The notes: generated by a model not told the origin, from the letters alone. 64,000 bases of DNA from Tolypothrix campylonemoides VB511288 (GCA_000828075.3 JXCB02000023.1:1093929-1157928), one strand, 5' to 3'; positions 9,259-19,474 are shown, counted from the first letter of the stretch. Program-made: numbers and translations.

Positions 9259-9310
9259 ATTCCCCCGTCCAGCCACAGCATGAGAAATCGCTTAACAATT
9301 AAATAATAAT

Positions 9311-9338
9311 TTAGAGACGCGTTAGGGCGCGTCTCTAA
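9311..9338. terminator. Palindrome downstream of dnaJ-like gene
   Basis: An almost perfect inverted repeat with arms TTAGAGACGCG and CGCGTCTCTAA around a short loop. It lies between the stop of the DnaJ-type gene (read leftwards) and the start of the kinase-like gene, so it could end transcription. It is also one of five related palindromes in this window, so it may be a dispersed element used as a terminator. Confidence 0.5.
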
Positions 9339-9364
9339 AACTAACAGATCTCAATGCAAAATCT

Positions 9365-10360
9365 CTAAAGCTTCACCTGCTGCAAATGACTGCGGGGATT
9401 GAAGGTACGCACACCACGGATTTTTTCATAGTATTCGCGCTCCTGTGGACTAAGGTCTTTTGGTGGTACAATTGCAACTTTCGCGAACAAATCACCACGT
9501 CCAGTGCGAGGTTGGGGCCAGCCTTTGCCACGTAAGCGCAGGGATTGACCAGAACGCACCCCCACAGGAAGTTTCACCGTAACCGCACCATCGGGTGTGG
9601 GTACTTCAACTGAGGCTCCTAAAACCGCTTCGTCTGGCGTAATTGGTATTTCGCACACCAAGTTCTCGCCCTCAAACTGGAAGAAAGAGTGTGGTTGAAG
9701 TTCGACTTTTAGATATAAATCACCGCGTTGTTGCGTGAGAGGGCTGACTAGTCCTTTGCCTCTCACGCGCAAACGACTGCCAGGTTTGGCACCTGCGGGG
9801 ATGCGGACATCAATGACCTCGTTGCCAAGATTTAGGTGCTTTTGTACACCATGAAATGCTTCGGAAAAAGTTAGGGCGATCGCGGCTTCGCTATCTTGAG
9901 TAGCGCCAGCAGTACCTACATCTTGAAAACCAAAATCATTAAAGTTGTTAAAACCACCAGGCGCACCAGTGCTAGTGCGGTAATAACTTTGCCGCCCGCC
10001 GCGTGGGCTAGCGCCTCCAAAGCGCCCTAATAACTCGTTGATAAAGTCATCAAAACTACCATACTGGCTGAAGTCAAAACCGCCCATATCAACACCGACA
10101 CCAGATGGGAAGCCGCCTTCAGCCGCTTGTTTCCAATATTGACCAAATTGGTCGTACTTTTTGCGTTTGTCGGTGTCTGATAAAACTTCGTATGCTTCGT
10201 TAATTTCCTTGAAGCGTGCCTCGGCTTGTTTGTTGCCTGGGTTAACATCAGGGTGATATTTTCGGGCTAATTTACGAAAGGCTTGTTTAACTTCTTCTGG
10301 ACTGGCAGTTTTACTAACGCCCAAAGTTGCATAATAATCCTTGAAGTCAGTTGCAGCCAT
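9365..10360 (-). CDS. DnaJ-type co-chaperone (CbpA-like, no zinc finger)
   Basis: A 331-residue J-domain protein. The J domain spans residues 7-70 with the HPD motif at 36-38, which stimulates the ATPase of DnaK. A Gly/Phe-rich segment follows (about 75-150). Two C-terminal substrate-binding beta domains contain 'RVRGKG' and 'RLRGKGWP'. The four CxxCxGxG zinc-binding repeats of DnaJ are missing, so it is a type II (CbpA/DnaJ2) member. A strong ribosome site, GAGGAGG, lies about 8 bases before the ATG. It is likely monocistronic, with a hairpin downstream. It should act in the cytoplasm with DnaK in protein folding or stress; the exact client is unknown. Confidence 0.9.
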   Translation of the reverse strand: MAATDFKDYYATLGVSKTASPEEVKQAFRKLARKYHPDVNPGNKQAEARFKEINEAYEVLSDTDKRKKYDQFGQYWKQAAEGGFPSGVGVDMGGFDFSQYGSFDDFINELLGRFGGASPRGGRQSYYRTSTGAPGGFNNFNDFGFQDVGTAGATQDSEAAIALTFSEAFHGVQKHLNLGNEVIDVRIPAGAKPGSRLRVRGKGLVSPLTQQRGDLYLKVELQPHSFFQFEGENLVCEIPITPDEAVLGASVEVPTPDGAVTVKLPVGVRSGQSLRLRGKGWPQPRTGRGDLFAKVAIVPPKDLSPQEREYYEKIRGVRTFNPRSHLQQVKL

Positions 10361-10479
10361 CTACCAGCCTCCTCTAAAAATTTCCGTTATATTTTTTCTA
10401 ATATTAAAGTCGAGATAGTACATCAGATATAATTCCAGTACATACACTCTGATATTAAATTATCAAATCTTAAATAAAT

Positions 10480-10992
10480 TCAAGTGCGGTTCTTGCTCAC
10501 CTGACGAGGGCAATTCCCGTACTTTTGAACTTCCGGGGTACAGCAAATGAAATTATCAAACCCTTCCTCTAACCTTGGAGGGGCATCACGAAGTTGACGA
10601 TACATACGCAATATGACGTCTTCTGGCACTTTACGTTCCCGTTTTTTGTTGCGTGCTAAACACAGCCATACTGGGGTTCTTACCCACACTCCGGTGATGT
10701 GAGTGAAGCCAACTTCGCGGGCTAGGGCGATGACTTCGCGGCGATGGCGTCGCTGGGCATTGGTAGCATCGTAAATTGTTGTACCACCTGCGGCTACGGC
10801 TTGCTGAAATTGCCGCTGAATTTGCCGCCAAATCAGCAGCCAAGGTCCTTGAAGCGCTTCATTGCCAAACAGTTGCCCCCGGATGGCATCCGTAGAAATG
10901 ACTTGCCTCCAAGGGCATTGTGTTAGCAATTGTTTTGCCAAAGTGGACTTACCGCTACCAGGAAGACCAATTAACAAAATTAACTGAGGCAT
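10480..10992 (-). CDS. P-loop kinase of the AAA_33/polynucleotide-kinase type
   Basis: From ATG 10992 the protein has 170 residues; an ATG at 11013 is possible but has no ribosome site, whereas AAGGGA precedes 10992. Walker A is 'GLPGSGKST' near the N-terminus, followed by 'STDAIR', 'YDATN' and a basic lid 'RNKKRERKVPEDVI'. These are hallmarks of small kinases related to the kinase half of T4 polynucleotide kinase and to zeta-toxin-like kinases. No phosphatase or ligase domain is present and there is no antitoxin-like neighbour. A MITE-like element sits about 40 bases upstream of the start and may have displaced its promoter. The substrate cannot be told by eye. Confidence 0.7.
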   Translation of the reverse strand: MPQLILLIGLPGSGKSTLAKQLLTQCPWRQVISTDAIRGQLFGNEALQGPWLLIWRQIQRQFQQAVAAGGTTIYDATNAQRRHRREVIALAREVGFTHITGVWVRTPVWLCLARNKKRERKVPEDVILRMYRQLRDAPPRLEEGFDNFICCTPEVQKYGNCPRQVSKNRT

Positions 10993-11030
10993 TTGTCCCT
11001 TGTCCTGTGTCATTAGTTAGCCGTTGGTTG

Positions 11031-11195
11031 GGGAGCATCCCAAAGCAAGCAAAAACCTTACTTACCCTCATCCCCTAACCCCTTATCCCATGGGGATTCG
11101 GGGAATCAGAGTAGGATTTGACTCCCCTGTTCCCAATTGGGAGAGGGGTTGGGGGTGAGGGCAGAATGGCAAGTGTGTAAAATTGGGATACTCCC
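11031..11195. mobile_element. MITE-like element, family A copy 1
   Basis: A non-coding 165-base element with terminal inverted repeats: GGGAGCATCCCAA at the left and TTGGGATACTCCC at the right. An internal G+C-rich partial palindrome contains CCCTCATCCCCTAACCCC and its near complement. The direct repeat GTTGGTTG flanks it on both sides (11023-11030 and 11196-11203; nine bases if the last C is counted). This is the mark of transposition. It carries no transposase, so it would need one in trans. It lies between the P-loop kinase gene and glgC. Confidence 0.7.
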
Positions 11196-11366
11196 GTTGG
11201 TTGTTAGTTGGTAGTTGGTAGTTGTAGAGACGCTTTCATTCAGCGCGTCTGTACATTTGGTAGTTAATGGTTAATAGTTGTTCTACTAACCACTAGCCAC
11301 TAACTACGCGCCTAGTAACCACTAACCACTAACCACTAACTAATGACTGATGACTAATGACTCATA
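11196..11366. repeat. Short tandem repeats and a palindrome 3' of glgC
   Basis: Runs of AGTTGGT-, CTAACCA- and ATGACTA-like heptamers fill the space between the MITE-like element and the glgC stop. A palindrome of the GAGACGC family lies within them (11223-11254). Such short tandemly repeated repetitive sequences are common between genes of heterocyst-forming cyanobacteria. No gene is visible. Confidence 0.7.
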
Positions 11367-11367
11367 A

Positions 11368-12654
11368 CTAAATAATCGTTCCATCGGGTATGACGGCATT
11401 TTTCAGCACGACAACGATACCATTTTTAATGTGGAAGCCTTGATTTTCACGCTCAGCTTCTTGGACGTTGTCTTTATTGATAATTTGCACATCACAGCCA
11501 ATGCGGGCATTTTTGTCGATAATGGCACGACGAATTGTGGTGTTAGCACCAATACCTAAGGAAATTTCCTTAGTTTTGCAGTCTGACTGGCGTTCAGCGA
11601 ATGGTTGATAAAAATCTGCTCCCATAAGTAGGGAATCTTGGATGACGCAGCCAGCTTCAACGCGCGATCGCACTCCCAACACCGAATGTTCAATGCGGCA
11701 CTTTTTCAGAATGCAACCCTCACCAATCATCGATTCTGTGATTTGGCAATCTAAGAGTTTACTTGGAGGTAAGTAACGAGCACGGGTATAAATTGGCGCT
11801 TCTTCATCGTAAAAGCTAAAGGGCGGATGAGGTTGCTCAGTCAGTGCTAAATTTGCATGATAGAATGCATCGATTGTTCCAATGTCTTCCCAGTAACCTT
11901 CAAATAAGTATGCCTGAACGTTATGATCTTTTGAGGCATCAGGAATAATTTCTTTGCCAAAATCAGTTCGTGAACCTTCTCTCAACAGCTTAGTCAAAAC
12001 ATCTTTTTTAAAGATATAAATCCCCATCGAGGCGATGTAGGGCTGTTCTTGAGCCTGTTCTGGTGTTAATCCCAGCACAGTCGTATCAACGCGCATTTTC
12101 GTTAAAGCGTCACCTTTGGGTTTTTCGCTGAAATTGATGATCCTACCGGAGTTATCAATTTTTACTAAGCCAAAGTCAGAAGCGCGACGCTCATCAATAG
12201 GTAGCACCGACAGAGTAATATCAGCTCCAGTTTCCCTGTGGCGCTGTACGAACTGACGGTAGTCCATCCGATACAGGTGATCACCCGAGAGGATAAGGTA
12301 TTCATCTACATCCCATTCTTCCATCAGCCACAGGTATTGGCGAACCGCATCAGCTGTACCTTGAAACCAGTTGAGGTTTTCTAGCGTTTGCTGTGCAGCT
12401 AAGACTTCCACAAAACCCTCTGTAAAGCCAGAAAAGTTGTAAGTACGCGCAATATGGCGGTTTAGGGAAGCCGAGTTGAATTGAGTCAGAACGTAAATTT
12501 TGAATATTTCGGAATTTATACAGTTACTAACAGGGATATCGATTAAGCGATACTTCCCTGCTACAGGTACAGCTGGTTTTGCACGTAGTTTGGTGAGCGG
12601 ATAAAGGCGGGTACCTGCACCCCCTCCAAGGATTATTGCCAAAACATTTTTCAC
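11368..12654 (-). CDS. glgC: Glucose-1-phosphate adenylyltransferase (ADP-glucose pyrophosphorylase)
   Basis: Makes ADP-glucose from glucose-1-phosphate and ATP, the committed step of glycogen synthesis in the cytoplasm. The protein has 428 residues if started at GTG 12654, which fits the cyanobacterial family and has GGGAGA about 7 bases upstream. A longer frame to ATG 12687 lacks support. The nucleotidyltransferase domain begins with '[12 protein letters not shown]' near residue 10. '[11 protein letters not shown]', '[11 protein letters not shown]' and '[12 protein letters not shown]' are typical. A C-terminal left-handed beta-helix ends in 'IPDGTII'. Family members are activated by 3-phosphoglycerate; nothing here contradicts this. 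The gene is divergent from the ABC ATPase gene, separated by about 315 bases. Confidence 0.97.
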   Translation of the reverse strand: MKNVLAIILGGGAGTRLYPLTKLRAKPAVPVAGKYRLIDIPVSNCINSEIFKIYVLTQFNSASLNRHIARTYNFSGFTEGFVEVLAAQQTLENLNWFQGTADAVRQYLWLMEEWDVDEYLILSGDHLYRMDYRQFVQRHRETGADITLSVLPIDERRASDFGLVKIDNSGRIINFSEKPKGDALTKMRVDTTVLGLTPEQAQEQPYIASMGIYIFKKDVLTKLLREGSRTDFGKEIIPDASKDHNVQAYLFEGYWEDIGTIDAFYHANLALTEQPHPPFSFYDEEAPIYTRARYLPPSKLLDCQITESMIGEGCILKKCRIEHSVLGVRSRVEAGCVIQDSLLMGADFYQPFAERQSDCKTKEISLGIGANTTIRRAIIDKNARIGCDVQIINKDNVQEAERENQGFHIKNGIVVVLKNAVIPDGTII

Positions 12655-12970
12655 TCTTATTTCTCCCGACAGCCTTTCAACTCTCACCTACAGTTTAGGG
12701 CTAGCTGGCACAGCTGATAAGGGGGGAAAGGTAGATTGTGGTATTGCTTCTGATGGATGAGTGAAACTAAGCAATTCACTCACGAAAATCGCTCGTCGTT
12801 AGAACGCAACGTGAGGTAGGGTGCTCGCCTTTACCTTTTCGTATTCTCTTCAAGCGTGTATCATGGGCGCTAAACCTCTGTTATTTGTCGTTAGTCTTTT
12901 GTAAATTCATAACTTCTGACTAATGACTGATGACTATTACAGTTATCTTATACAGTTCTCTTAAATTCTC
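12655..12970. other. Divergent intergenic region glgC / ABC ATPase
   Basis: About 316 bases that should hold the promoters of both divergent genes. The right part has short ACTAATGACTGATGACT-type repeats just before the ABC gene. I could not pick a confident -10/-35 pair, and no gene is visible. Confidence 0.4.
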
Positions 12971-14263
12971 GTGGCGCAAGTTATTTTAGAAAACGTTTAT
13001 AAAAGTTTTCCCCCTCGTAAAGGGGAAGGTGTTGCATCCCAAACACAATCTCTCAAATCTGGGAAGCAAAGCGATATTGTTCAGCGTGGGGAAAGTGTCA
13101 ATGTTTTACGGCGGATTAACCTAACGGTAGCAGATGGTGAATTTATGGTGCTGGTCGGACCTTCTGGTTGTGGAAAAAGCACCCTACTGCGGTTAATTGC
13201 TGGGTTGGAAGCGATGACAGGAGGCAATATTTGGGTGAGCGATCGCCTAGTCAATGATTTACCCCCCAAGGAACGAGACATCGCCATGGTGTTTCAAAAT
13301 TACGCTTTGTATCCCCACATGACAGTTTATGACAACATCGCTTTTGGACTGCGACGGCGAGGAAAGAGAGCAGGGGAAGCAGAGGAAGCAAGAATTTCTA
13401 ACTTGGTAGAAAACTTGTTGGTGGCAGTAACGCGATCGCTTCCCAAGGGACTAAGGTATATTTCTGATAGAGAACGGGCGGTGTATGAACGAGTGCGTAC
13501 TGTTGCGCAACTGTTGCAAATTGAAGCGCTGTTAAATCGCTTACCCAAGCAGTTATCCGGTGGACAAAGGCAAAGAGTCGCATTAGGAAGAGCGATCGCG
13601 CGTAATCCTCAGGTATTTTTAATGGATGAGCCGCTTTCTAACTTAGACGCCAAACTCCGCGCCGAAACCCGCGCCCAAATTGTGAAACTCCAACGTTCGT
13701 TAGGTGTGACGACGATTTATGTGACGCACGATCAAACCGAAGCCATGACGATGGGCGATCGCATTGCTATCCTCAATCACGGTCAATTGCAACAAGTTGC
13801 GCCCCCGTTGGAACTTTATAATCGTCCAGCAAACCGCTTTGTGGCTGAATTTATTGGTTCACCACCCATGAATTTTATCCCTGTGCAGTTCCATGCTCCC
13901 CAGTTGATTACCAATGGTGATTTTCGCCTCACCTTGCCAGAAATTTGGGGAAATGCTTTGCAAAAATACGATGGGCAAACCCTCATTTTAGGTATTCGCC
14001 CGGAACACTTGATTTTGAGCGTGGCTGCAAATAAAAATTTACCAGTGCAAGTAGAATTAGTGGAGAACCTGGGAAATGATACCTATCTCTCCACACGACT
14101 TCTCGAACCAGGTTTTCAGAAATCTGCTTTTGGGGCAAACGAAGTGCAAGTGCGAGTTCCTCCAGAGCGTTTTGTACGTGTCGGCGAACAACTATGGTTA
14201 TCTTTAACACTAGAAAAAATTCACTTTTTTGACCCAGAAACTGAGCAAGCAATATTTCCATAA
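12971..14263 (+). CDS. Sugar-type ABC transporter ATP-binding protein (MalK/UgpC family) with insertion
   Basis: A 430-residue ATPase subunit that would drive an ABC importer for sugars or glycerol-phosphate-like solutes. It starts at GTG 12971. Walker A 'GPSGCGKST', the signature '[19 protein letters not shown]', Walker B '[15 protein letters not shown]' and the H-loop '[10 protein letters not shown]' are intact, and a TOBE-type C-terminal domain follows. Compared with the paralogue at 22244-23392 it has two extras: an N-terminal stretch between the first strand and Walker A, and about 35 residues between 'AFGLRRRG' and '[13 protein letters not shown]'. The second one partly derives from an AGCAGGGGAAGCAGAGGAAGC-like run. 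No permease or binding-protein gene is nearby, as often with shared MalK-type ATPases. Confidence 0.88.
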   Translation: MAQVILENVYKSFPPRKGEGVASQTQSLKSGKQSDIVQRGESVNVLRRINLTVADGEFMVLVGPSGCGKSTLLRLIAGLEAMTGGNIWVSDRLVNDLPPKERDIAMVFQNYALYPHMTVYDNIAFGLRRRGKRAGEAEEARISNLVENLLVAVTRSLPKGLRYISDRERAVYERVRTVAQLLQIEALLNRLPKQLSGGQRQRVALGRAIARNPQVFLMDEPLSNLDAKLRAETRAQIVKLQRSLGVTTIYVTHDQTEAMTMGDRIAILNHGQLQQVAPPLELYNRPANRFVAEFIGSPPMNFIPVQFHAPQLITNGDFRLTLPEIWGNALQKYDGQTLILGIRPEHLILSVAANKNLPVQVELVENLGNDTYLSTRLLEPGFQKSAFGANEVQVRVPPERFVRVGEQLWLSLTLEKIHFFDPETEQAIFP

Positions 14264-14289
14264 TTGGAGGCGTGGAGTGTAGTGATTTC

Positions 14290-14976
14290 CTACACCCTAC
14301 CCTTTAATCTCTCGACAAATGCTTGATGTTCTGGTGTTTCTAAGCCCTGCTGTAGAACCGCCAAAACAACAGCCAAGTTTCCTTCTCGTAAAGCTGGGAC
14401 TGCTAACCATAATCCAGGAAACACCCCAGAGCGAATGACCCCATCTGCATCCGGTTCTAACGAAATATATCGCCCTTCCTCAAGTTTGAACCAATCCAGC
14501 CGGTTCTCATAAATTTGCCAGACAATATACTCCTGTACGCCATTGCGGCGGTAAGCATTGAGCTTGTCTTTGAGGTCATAAGAAGCACTACTAGCAGCGA
14601 TTTCTACAATCAGTTCTGGTGCGCCTTCAACATAATCGTCATCACTGATGCGAGAATTGCCACCTACTTCTGGCTCAATTCGCAATAAAACATCAGGTTG
14701 AGGTTCATTATCAGCATCGAGGCGTACTGTGGTGTTGTCTGCTAAATCCACACCAGGCGTTGCAACCCAGTAAGCTGTTACCCAAGCCATAACCTGGGCA
14801 TGGGGTCTACCATGATTTTTAATTCGTACTGGTGAAGCCACGTACGCCACTCCTTCTATCAATTCTGCTTTTTTAATCTGTGGCATTGCTGCATAGCGGC
14901 GCTCAAATTCTTGGCGAGTGAGGCGATCGCCACTTTCCAAAGGCGGTAGTTTGAAATTAGTAGACGTAGCTGACAT
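14290..14976 (-). CDS. Uma2/DUF820 family putative endonuclease
   Basis: A 228-residue protein of the Uma2 (DUF820) family, which is greatly expanded in cyanobacteria and has a PD-(D/E)XK restriction-endonuclease fold. The ATG at 14976 is preferred over the in-frame ATG three codons upstream. The likely active-site residues are Asp in 'QPDVLLRI', Glu-x-Glu in 'ELIVEIAASS' and the Lys of 'YDLKDKLNAYR', followed by 'GVQEYIVW'. All seem intact. It lies convergent with the ABC ATPase gene, which ends 26 bases away. Biological role unknown; family members are often described as transposon-related or solitary nucleases. Confidence 0.85.
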   Translation of the reverse strand: MSATSTNFKLPPLESGDRLTRQEFERRYAAMPQIKKAELIEGVAYVASPVRIKNHGRPHAQVMAWVTAYWVATPGVDLADNTTVRLDADNEPQPDVLLRIEPEVGGNSRISDDDYVEGAPELIVEIAASSASYDLKDKLNAYRRNGVQEYIVWQIYENRLDWFKLEEGRYISLEPDADGVIRSGVFPGLWLAVPALREGNLAVVLAVLQQGLETPEHQAFVERLKGRV

Positions 14977-15169
14977 ACAAAGCAATAATCTCTACGCTTT
15001 TATTTTCGCCTAACTATTATGTATCTTTTTGAAAAACTAAGTTTTTTGTCGCTTGGCATATCTGCATTGTCTGTAATCTCTCTAAACCAACCACCTGTGT
15101 TAGCTTAATCGGGCATTCATCCCACACCTCCTGAGGGTAGTATGTGAGGCTTCTGCCCGATTAAGATAA

Positions 15170-17698
15170 TTACACTTCAGCCACGACTTGCTCCTGTTCT
15201 CTTTCGACAAACGCCTGCACGCGAGCGCGGTATTGTCTTAATGATTCATCAACCCAGTCGCGATCGTTACTGTTAGCATACAAATGTACAATTGGTTCGC
15301 TAGCATCTGGTAACACCAACACCCAACTATCATCATAAGGCTGACAAATTTTCACCCCATCAATTAACTCCAAGTTTTGAGCTGGGTGAGTTTCTACCAA
15401 GTAACGCATCAGCGCTCCCTTGACAGTCCAGGGACAACGTATTGTATGAGCTTTGTGAATCACACGCGGCAATTCTGAGCGTACAGTGGCGAGAGAACGC
15501 TCTTGTATCGTGAGCATTTCAATCAGCTTGGCAGCACAGAACATAGCATCAAATCCTGGATGCAACTGTGGGAAAATAAAGCCAATATCGCCACTACCTC
15601 CCAACACCACATTGGAATTTTTCTGACAAGCTTCCATCAATGCTGTAGGGTTTGCCTTCGTACGAATCACCTTAGCGTCGTGACGACGGGCAATTTGTTC
15701 CACACCACTAGAAGCATGAACTGGTACGACCACAGTTCCTCTGGGGTGAGCTGTTAACATCATATCTACCATCAGCGCTGTTAACATTTCCCCACGGATA
15801 GGAATGCCAGATTCATCAACCAAAATCAGCTGTTCTCCATTCGCCGAAACCTGGACGCCAAAGTTAGCTTTCAATGCCTCCACGACATGACCCAACTGAG
15901 TCAGAAGTGCTTCGCGATCGGCTGTGGACATGGCAGTTTTATTCAGACTGGCATTCAGCACCACCGCATCAGCACCAAAATTATCTAACATTTGCGGCAA
16001 CACTGCACCAGATACCGAATAAACGTAGTCGATGACGACTTTTGCCCGACTGTTGCGAATTGTATCAATGTGCAAAAGCTTCTCAAAGGCGGTGCAGTAT
16101 CGATCCATCACCTGACTGGGGTAGGCAACATCACCAATTTCATGAATTTGCGATCGCCGCATATCTTCCTTGAAATAAGCTCCTTCGATTTTCTTTTCCA
16201 AGGATTTGGTGATATTAATTCCCTTGCTATCCATGAACTCAATTAGGATGTAGTCGGGACGGTCTGGATGCACCCGCACGTGAATCCCGCCAGCTACTGA
16301 CATTGTGGGTATAACTGTGCGAGCGATCGGCAAGGCTGTGGCGTCTAGGTTCTGAATATCGATACCTACTGACATCAAACCAGCAATTAATGACCGCGTA
16401 ACCATCCGAGAAACATTGCGCTGGTCACGGGAAACTGTGATCCGAGAACCTGGTTTCAAGGTGGAACCGTATGCTGCTCCCAACTTGACAGCAAATTCTG
16501 GAGTAATATCGATATTGGCAAGTCCTTGGACGCCTCGTTGCCCAAATAAATTGCGTTGGGCGGTGTTACCCCAAATCAAGTTAATGTTTAAAATTGCCCC
16601 AGACTCAATCTTTTTACTGGGCCAAACGCGCACAAACGGGCTAATTTGAGCTTCTTCTCCCACAGTCGAAAGCGAACCAACCACAGCGCCTTCCAAGACA
16701 TGAGCGCGACGGTCTACACGCGCACCACGGGAGATGACACAAGCACTCAGATGTGCTTCGTCACCGATGATTGCTCCATTCCAAACAATCGGACGTTTTA
16801 GATTAGCGTCAGCGCCAATTGTAACATTGTCTCCGATGACGGTTCCGGCTTCAATCTGTACTCTTGCCCCAATACGGCAATTATCCCCAATGACTGCTGG
16901 GGCTTCAATTTCCGCTGTATGGTCGATATAAGTGTTTTGACCTACCCACAACCCAGGTGAAACTTCTTTATAGGCAAAGTCAAGTTTGACTTTCTTATGT
17001 AATCCATCATACTGAGCTTCGCGATAGGCATCTAAGTGACCAACATCGCACCAATAACCTTGAGCAATGTAACCATACATTGGCTCATTCTTTGCCAAAA
17101 GCAGAGGGAACAACTCTTTCGAGAAGTCAGATTCTTGGTTTGCCGGCAAGTATTCCAACACTTCTGGTTCTAAAATGTAAGTACCAGTGTTAACGGTGTC
17201 GGAAAAAATTTCACTCGTAGAGGGTTTTTCTAAAAATCGGTTAATCCGATTTTCTTCATCGGTAATCACTACCCCAAACTCAATTGGGTTGGGGACACGA
17301 GTCAAAACCAAAGTCGCTTTTGACTTTTTTTGTTTATGAAATTCAATTGCTGCTGTCAGGTCGAAATCGGTTATACTATCACCGCTAATTACTAAAAAGG
17401 TGTCGTCAAGAAGTTCAGCAATGTTTTTTACGCAACCTGCGGTACCCAAAGGCTGGTCTTCTTCTACGGCATAAGTCATCTGTACCCCAAAGTCACTGCC
17501 ATCTTGGAAGTAATCTCGCATGACATCAGGTAAATAATGCAATGTGGCAATAACTTCTGTAATTTGATGCCGTTTGAGAAGATTGATGATGTGTTCGGCA
17601 ATTGGTCTATTTAGAATGGGAACCATTGGTTTGGGCAGATCACAAGTCAGCGGACGAAGCCGCGTTCCTGAACCCCCTGCCATCAGTACTGCACGCAT
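15170..17698 (-). CDS. Nucleotidyltransferase / phosphomannomutase-like fusion (mannose-1-phosphate guanylyltransferase type)
   Basis: An 842-residue three-part protein. Residues 1-230 are a sugar-nucleotidyltransferase with '[18 protein letters not shown]' and '[12 protein letters not shown]'. Residues about 250-370 are left-handed beta-helix hexapeptides. Residues about 380-842 resemble alpha-phosphohexomutases. In the mutase part the usual catalytic Ser-His-Asn-Pro loop is replaced by '[16 protein letters not shown]', so mutase activity is doubtful. The family is common in cyanobacteria and is annotated as making GDP-mannose for exopolysaccharide or sheath; the actual nucleotide and sugar are not proven. 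An excellent ribosome site, AAGGAGG, precedes the ATG. Confidence 0.88.
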   Translation of the reverse strand: MRAVLMAGGSGTRLRPLTCDLPKPMVPILNRPIAEHIINLLKRHQITEVIATLHYLPDVMRDYFQDGSDFGVQMTYAVEEDQPLGTAGCVKNIAELLDDTFLVISGDSITDFDLTAAIEFHKQKKSKATLVLTRVPNPIEFGVVITDEENRINRFLEKPSTSEIFSDTVNTGTYILEPEVLEYLPANQESDFSKELFPLLLAKNEPMYGYIAQGYWCDVGHLDAYREAQYDGLHKKVKLDFAYKEVSPGLWVGQNTYIDHTAEIEAPAVIGDNCRIGARVQIEAGTVIGDNVTIGADANLKRPIVWNGAIIGDEAHLSACVISRGARVDRRAHVLEGAVVGSLSTVGEEAQISPFVRVWPSKKIESGAILNINLIWGNTAQRNLFGQRGVQGLANIDITPEFAVKLGAAYGSTLKPGSRITVSRDQRNVSRMVTRSLIAGLMSVGIDIQNLDATALPIARTVIPTMSVAGGIHVRVHPDRPDYILIEFMDSKGINITKSLEKKIEGAYFKEDMRRSQIHEIGDVAYPSQVMDRYCTAFEKLLHIDTIRNSRAKVVIDYVYSVSGAVLPQMLDNFGADAVVLNASLNKTAMSTADREALLTQLGHVVEALKANFGVQVSANGEQLILVDESGIPIRGEMLTALMVDMMLTAHPRGTVVVPVHASSGVEQIARRHDAKVIRTKANPTALMEACQKNSNVVLGGSGDIGFIFPQLHPGFDAMFCAAKLIEMLTIQERSLATVRSELPRVIHKAHTIRCPWTVKGALMRYLVETHPAQNLELIDGVKICQPYDDSWVLVLPDASEPIVHLYANSNDRDWVDESLRQYRARVQAFVEREQEQVVAEV

Positions 17699-18207
17699 AA
17701 TAAATCCTCCTTAGCTGTTTGCACCACTTGCTGCGTTAATATCCATAAAATGAGATGTATTTTCTTTAGTCTCCTATGGATCTTTGAGTTTAGGGAACTT
17801 TCGCAAGATGCATCTGGTCAGGATTAATAATATCTACTCGTCACACTACCCTGTTTATCTGTACAAAATCAAGAAGGACAAAGGTGTACAGACGCGTTAT
17901 GGCGCATTTGTACACTTAGTAAAAGTTAAAAGAGTTTTTTAGTTTTTATTTTTGACTTTGTTTGTCTGCTGCTGAAGGACTGAAGGGTAGATAGCTATAA
18001 TGCAATGAGCTACTCTAAACTTGATATAACGATGTATCAACTTACTACGATAGCGAAGACAACAGTAGCCAAAGTGTTTACCAGCGGTTTTTGCTTCTGC
18101 TGACTTTCTGGCTACAAGATTGCTTTTCGATGTCGTTATGAAGTGCCAATATGGTGTAGGTAAAGCTTAACTCAAATTGTAACCAATTGCTTGTGGAGTT
18201 GTGCTGA
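17699..18207. other. Intergenic region upstream of the nucleotidyltransferase fusion
   Basis: About 510 bases without a gene. It contains one imperfect copy of the dispersed palindrome (17884-17915, arms GTGTACAGACGCG and CGCATTTGTACAC). The promoter of the leftward fusion gene should lie in the left part and that of the small rightward gene in the right part. No clear promoter could be assigned. Confidence 0.4.
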
Positions 18208-18396
18208 ATGGAATTAGTCATTTTTGGATTAGTGGTGGTTTATGCAGGTGGTATCTGGAAGTTTCTAGGTGGATTTAACCGGACTAACTTCCAGCGAACT
18301 TTGCCCAATCGTCTTGGTCTAGCCTTATTGTGGCCAGCTTTGTTTATGACAAGTAAATCCTATCGTCAAAACTTTAGAAAGGCTCTTAAAGGTTAA
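18208..18396 (+). CDS. Small conserved cyanobacterial membrane protein
   Basis: A 62-residue protein with a hydrophobic N-terminal segment (residues 2-20) and a second, weaker one around 38-50, then a basic 'KSYRQNFRKALKG' end. I recognise this as a small protein type seen in many filamentous cyanobacteria, without known function. It has a normal ATG and a weak GGAG upstream. It stands alone between larger intergenic gaps. Confidence 0.6.
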   Translation: MELVIFGLVVVYAGGIWKFLGGFNRTNFQRTLPNRLGLALLWPALFMTSKSYRQNFRKALKG

Positions 18397-18614
18397 TTAA
18401 CAGTTAGAAATGACTGTCTCAACATTGGCAGTGGGAGATATTCGCCTGATTGGCGAAATTTAGGAAACTGCCTGACTCAGAGATATTATTGCTGCTTGCA
18501 AGAAATAACAACAGCGCTTAAACCACTTAACTTTTAGACAGTGGACGAATTCGCTCGACTATATTTGCCCATACCAAGGATAACTATCATCTGCCCAAAC
18601 GCCCCACTTTTTGC

Positions 18615-18649
18615 AACACAACCACTCCTGACGCGTGTTTGGTTGTGTT
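18615..18649. terminator. Hairpin between two small genes
   Basis: Perfect 10-base arms AACACAACCA and TGGTTGTGTT around a 15-base loop, within the 345-base gap 18397-18741. It may end the transcript of the upstream 62-residue gene, although no T-run follows at once. Otherwise the gap shows no gene. Confidence 0.4.
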
Positions 18650-18741
18650 GATTCATCAATCCTGAGAAAAAACTAAGCACAAATTGCAAAACTGTGCGAT
18701 TATAAAGAAAGTCTTAAATTTAATCTAAAGGTCAAAGACTC

Positions 18742-18978
18742 ATGATAACAGCCAAAATGATCCAACAAATCTGGGCGGTAATCGAGTCTACCCAAGTCAC
18801 AACCTTGCTCCAGTTTGACGATGCTGCTTTAGTACAATTACTCCTTCAGCAGTTAAAAGCAAAGCAGGGGGTTGACGCGCAAACAGATGGCAGCCTTAAT
18901 ACTTACATCAAATCTAAACTGCCTCTGATTCGCGACACGGCTGAAGGTCGGCTATCCTTTGGGCAAGGCAATCATTAA
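18742..18978 (+). CDS. Small conserved hypothetical protein
   Basis: A 78-residue soluble protein. The first two thirds are predicted helical ('IQQIWAVIESTQVTTLLQFDDAALVQ'), and the C-terminal half has 'YIKSKLPLIRDTAEGR'. It looks like a small cyanobacterium-specific family, but I cannot name it. An AAAGGTCAAAG stretch precedes the ATG. The next small gene starts 66 bases later, so the two may be co-transcribed. Confidence 0.6.
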   Translation: MITAKMIQQIWAVIESTQVTTLLQFDDAALVQLLLQQLKAKQGVDAQTDGSLNTYIKSKLPLIRDTAEGRLSFGQGNH

Positions 18979-19044
18979 CTTAACGCAACAAATCGAATGA
19001 TTGCTCACTGCTAAGAATCTTCAAGAGAGTTTAACCACTACAAC

Positions 19045-19314
19045 ATGATAAATCACTGGCTAGGAATTGCCCTGGTAGCTTATCTCATTGGAGCGGCGAT
19101 TGAAGGGGTCACTACAGCCAGTCAACTATCTCATTCAGCATCAGAGCTAGCTAAAGGCACACAAGACCACTCAACAGAGTCTGCCACTCCAACTAGCGCG
19201 AGTTGGCGAGTTATCGCCGCTATTGCCTCGGTAAGTCTGTGTGGAGCTTTTTGTTGGCCTTGCCGCTTGATCCACCGTTTGATTAAAGAAAACGTTCCAT
19301 CTAAGGATTTGTAG
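19045..19314 (+). CDS. Small predicted membrane protein
   Basis: An 89-residue protein with a hydrophobic N-terminal helix (residues 4-20), a polar Ser/Thr middle and a second hydrophobic stretch (about 53-70) with two Cys before a basic tail. GAGAG lies upstream of the ATG. Function unknown. It follows another small gene by 66 bases and may share its transcript. Confidence 0.5.
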   Translation: MINHWLGIALVAYLIGAAIEGVTTASQLSHSASELAKGTQDHSTESATPTSASWRVIAAIASVSLCGAFCWPCRLIHRLIKENVPSKDL

Positions 19315-19474
19315 GGCTTATATTATTTGGCTTAATTGTTGATAATAAAACTTATTTGTAGTAAAAACAAGAGGTTTTGCTTTGTGGATAAACAGGACTA
19401 AAGTCCTGACTACGAAGATTATGTACTCTAGTCCCTCCCTGTGAACAGGAAGAGACTAGGATTTGAGCAATGCA

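Noticed and set aside
12655-12687. Longer glgC start at ATG 12687
   Set aside because: GTG 12654 has a good ribosome site and gives the usual family N-terminus.
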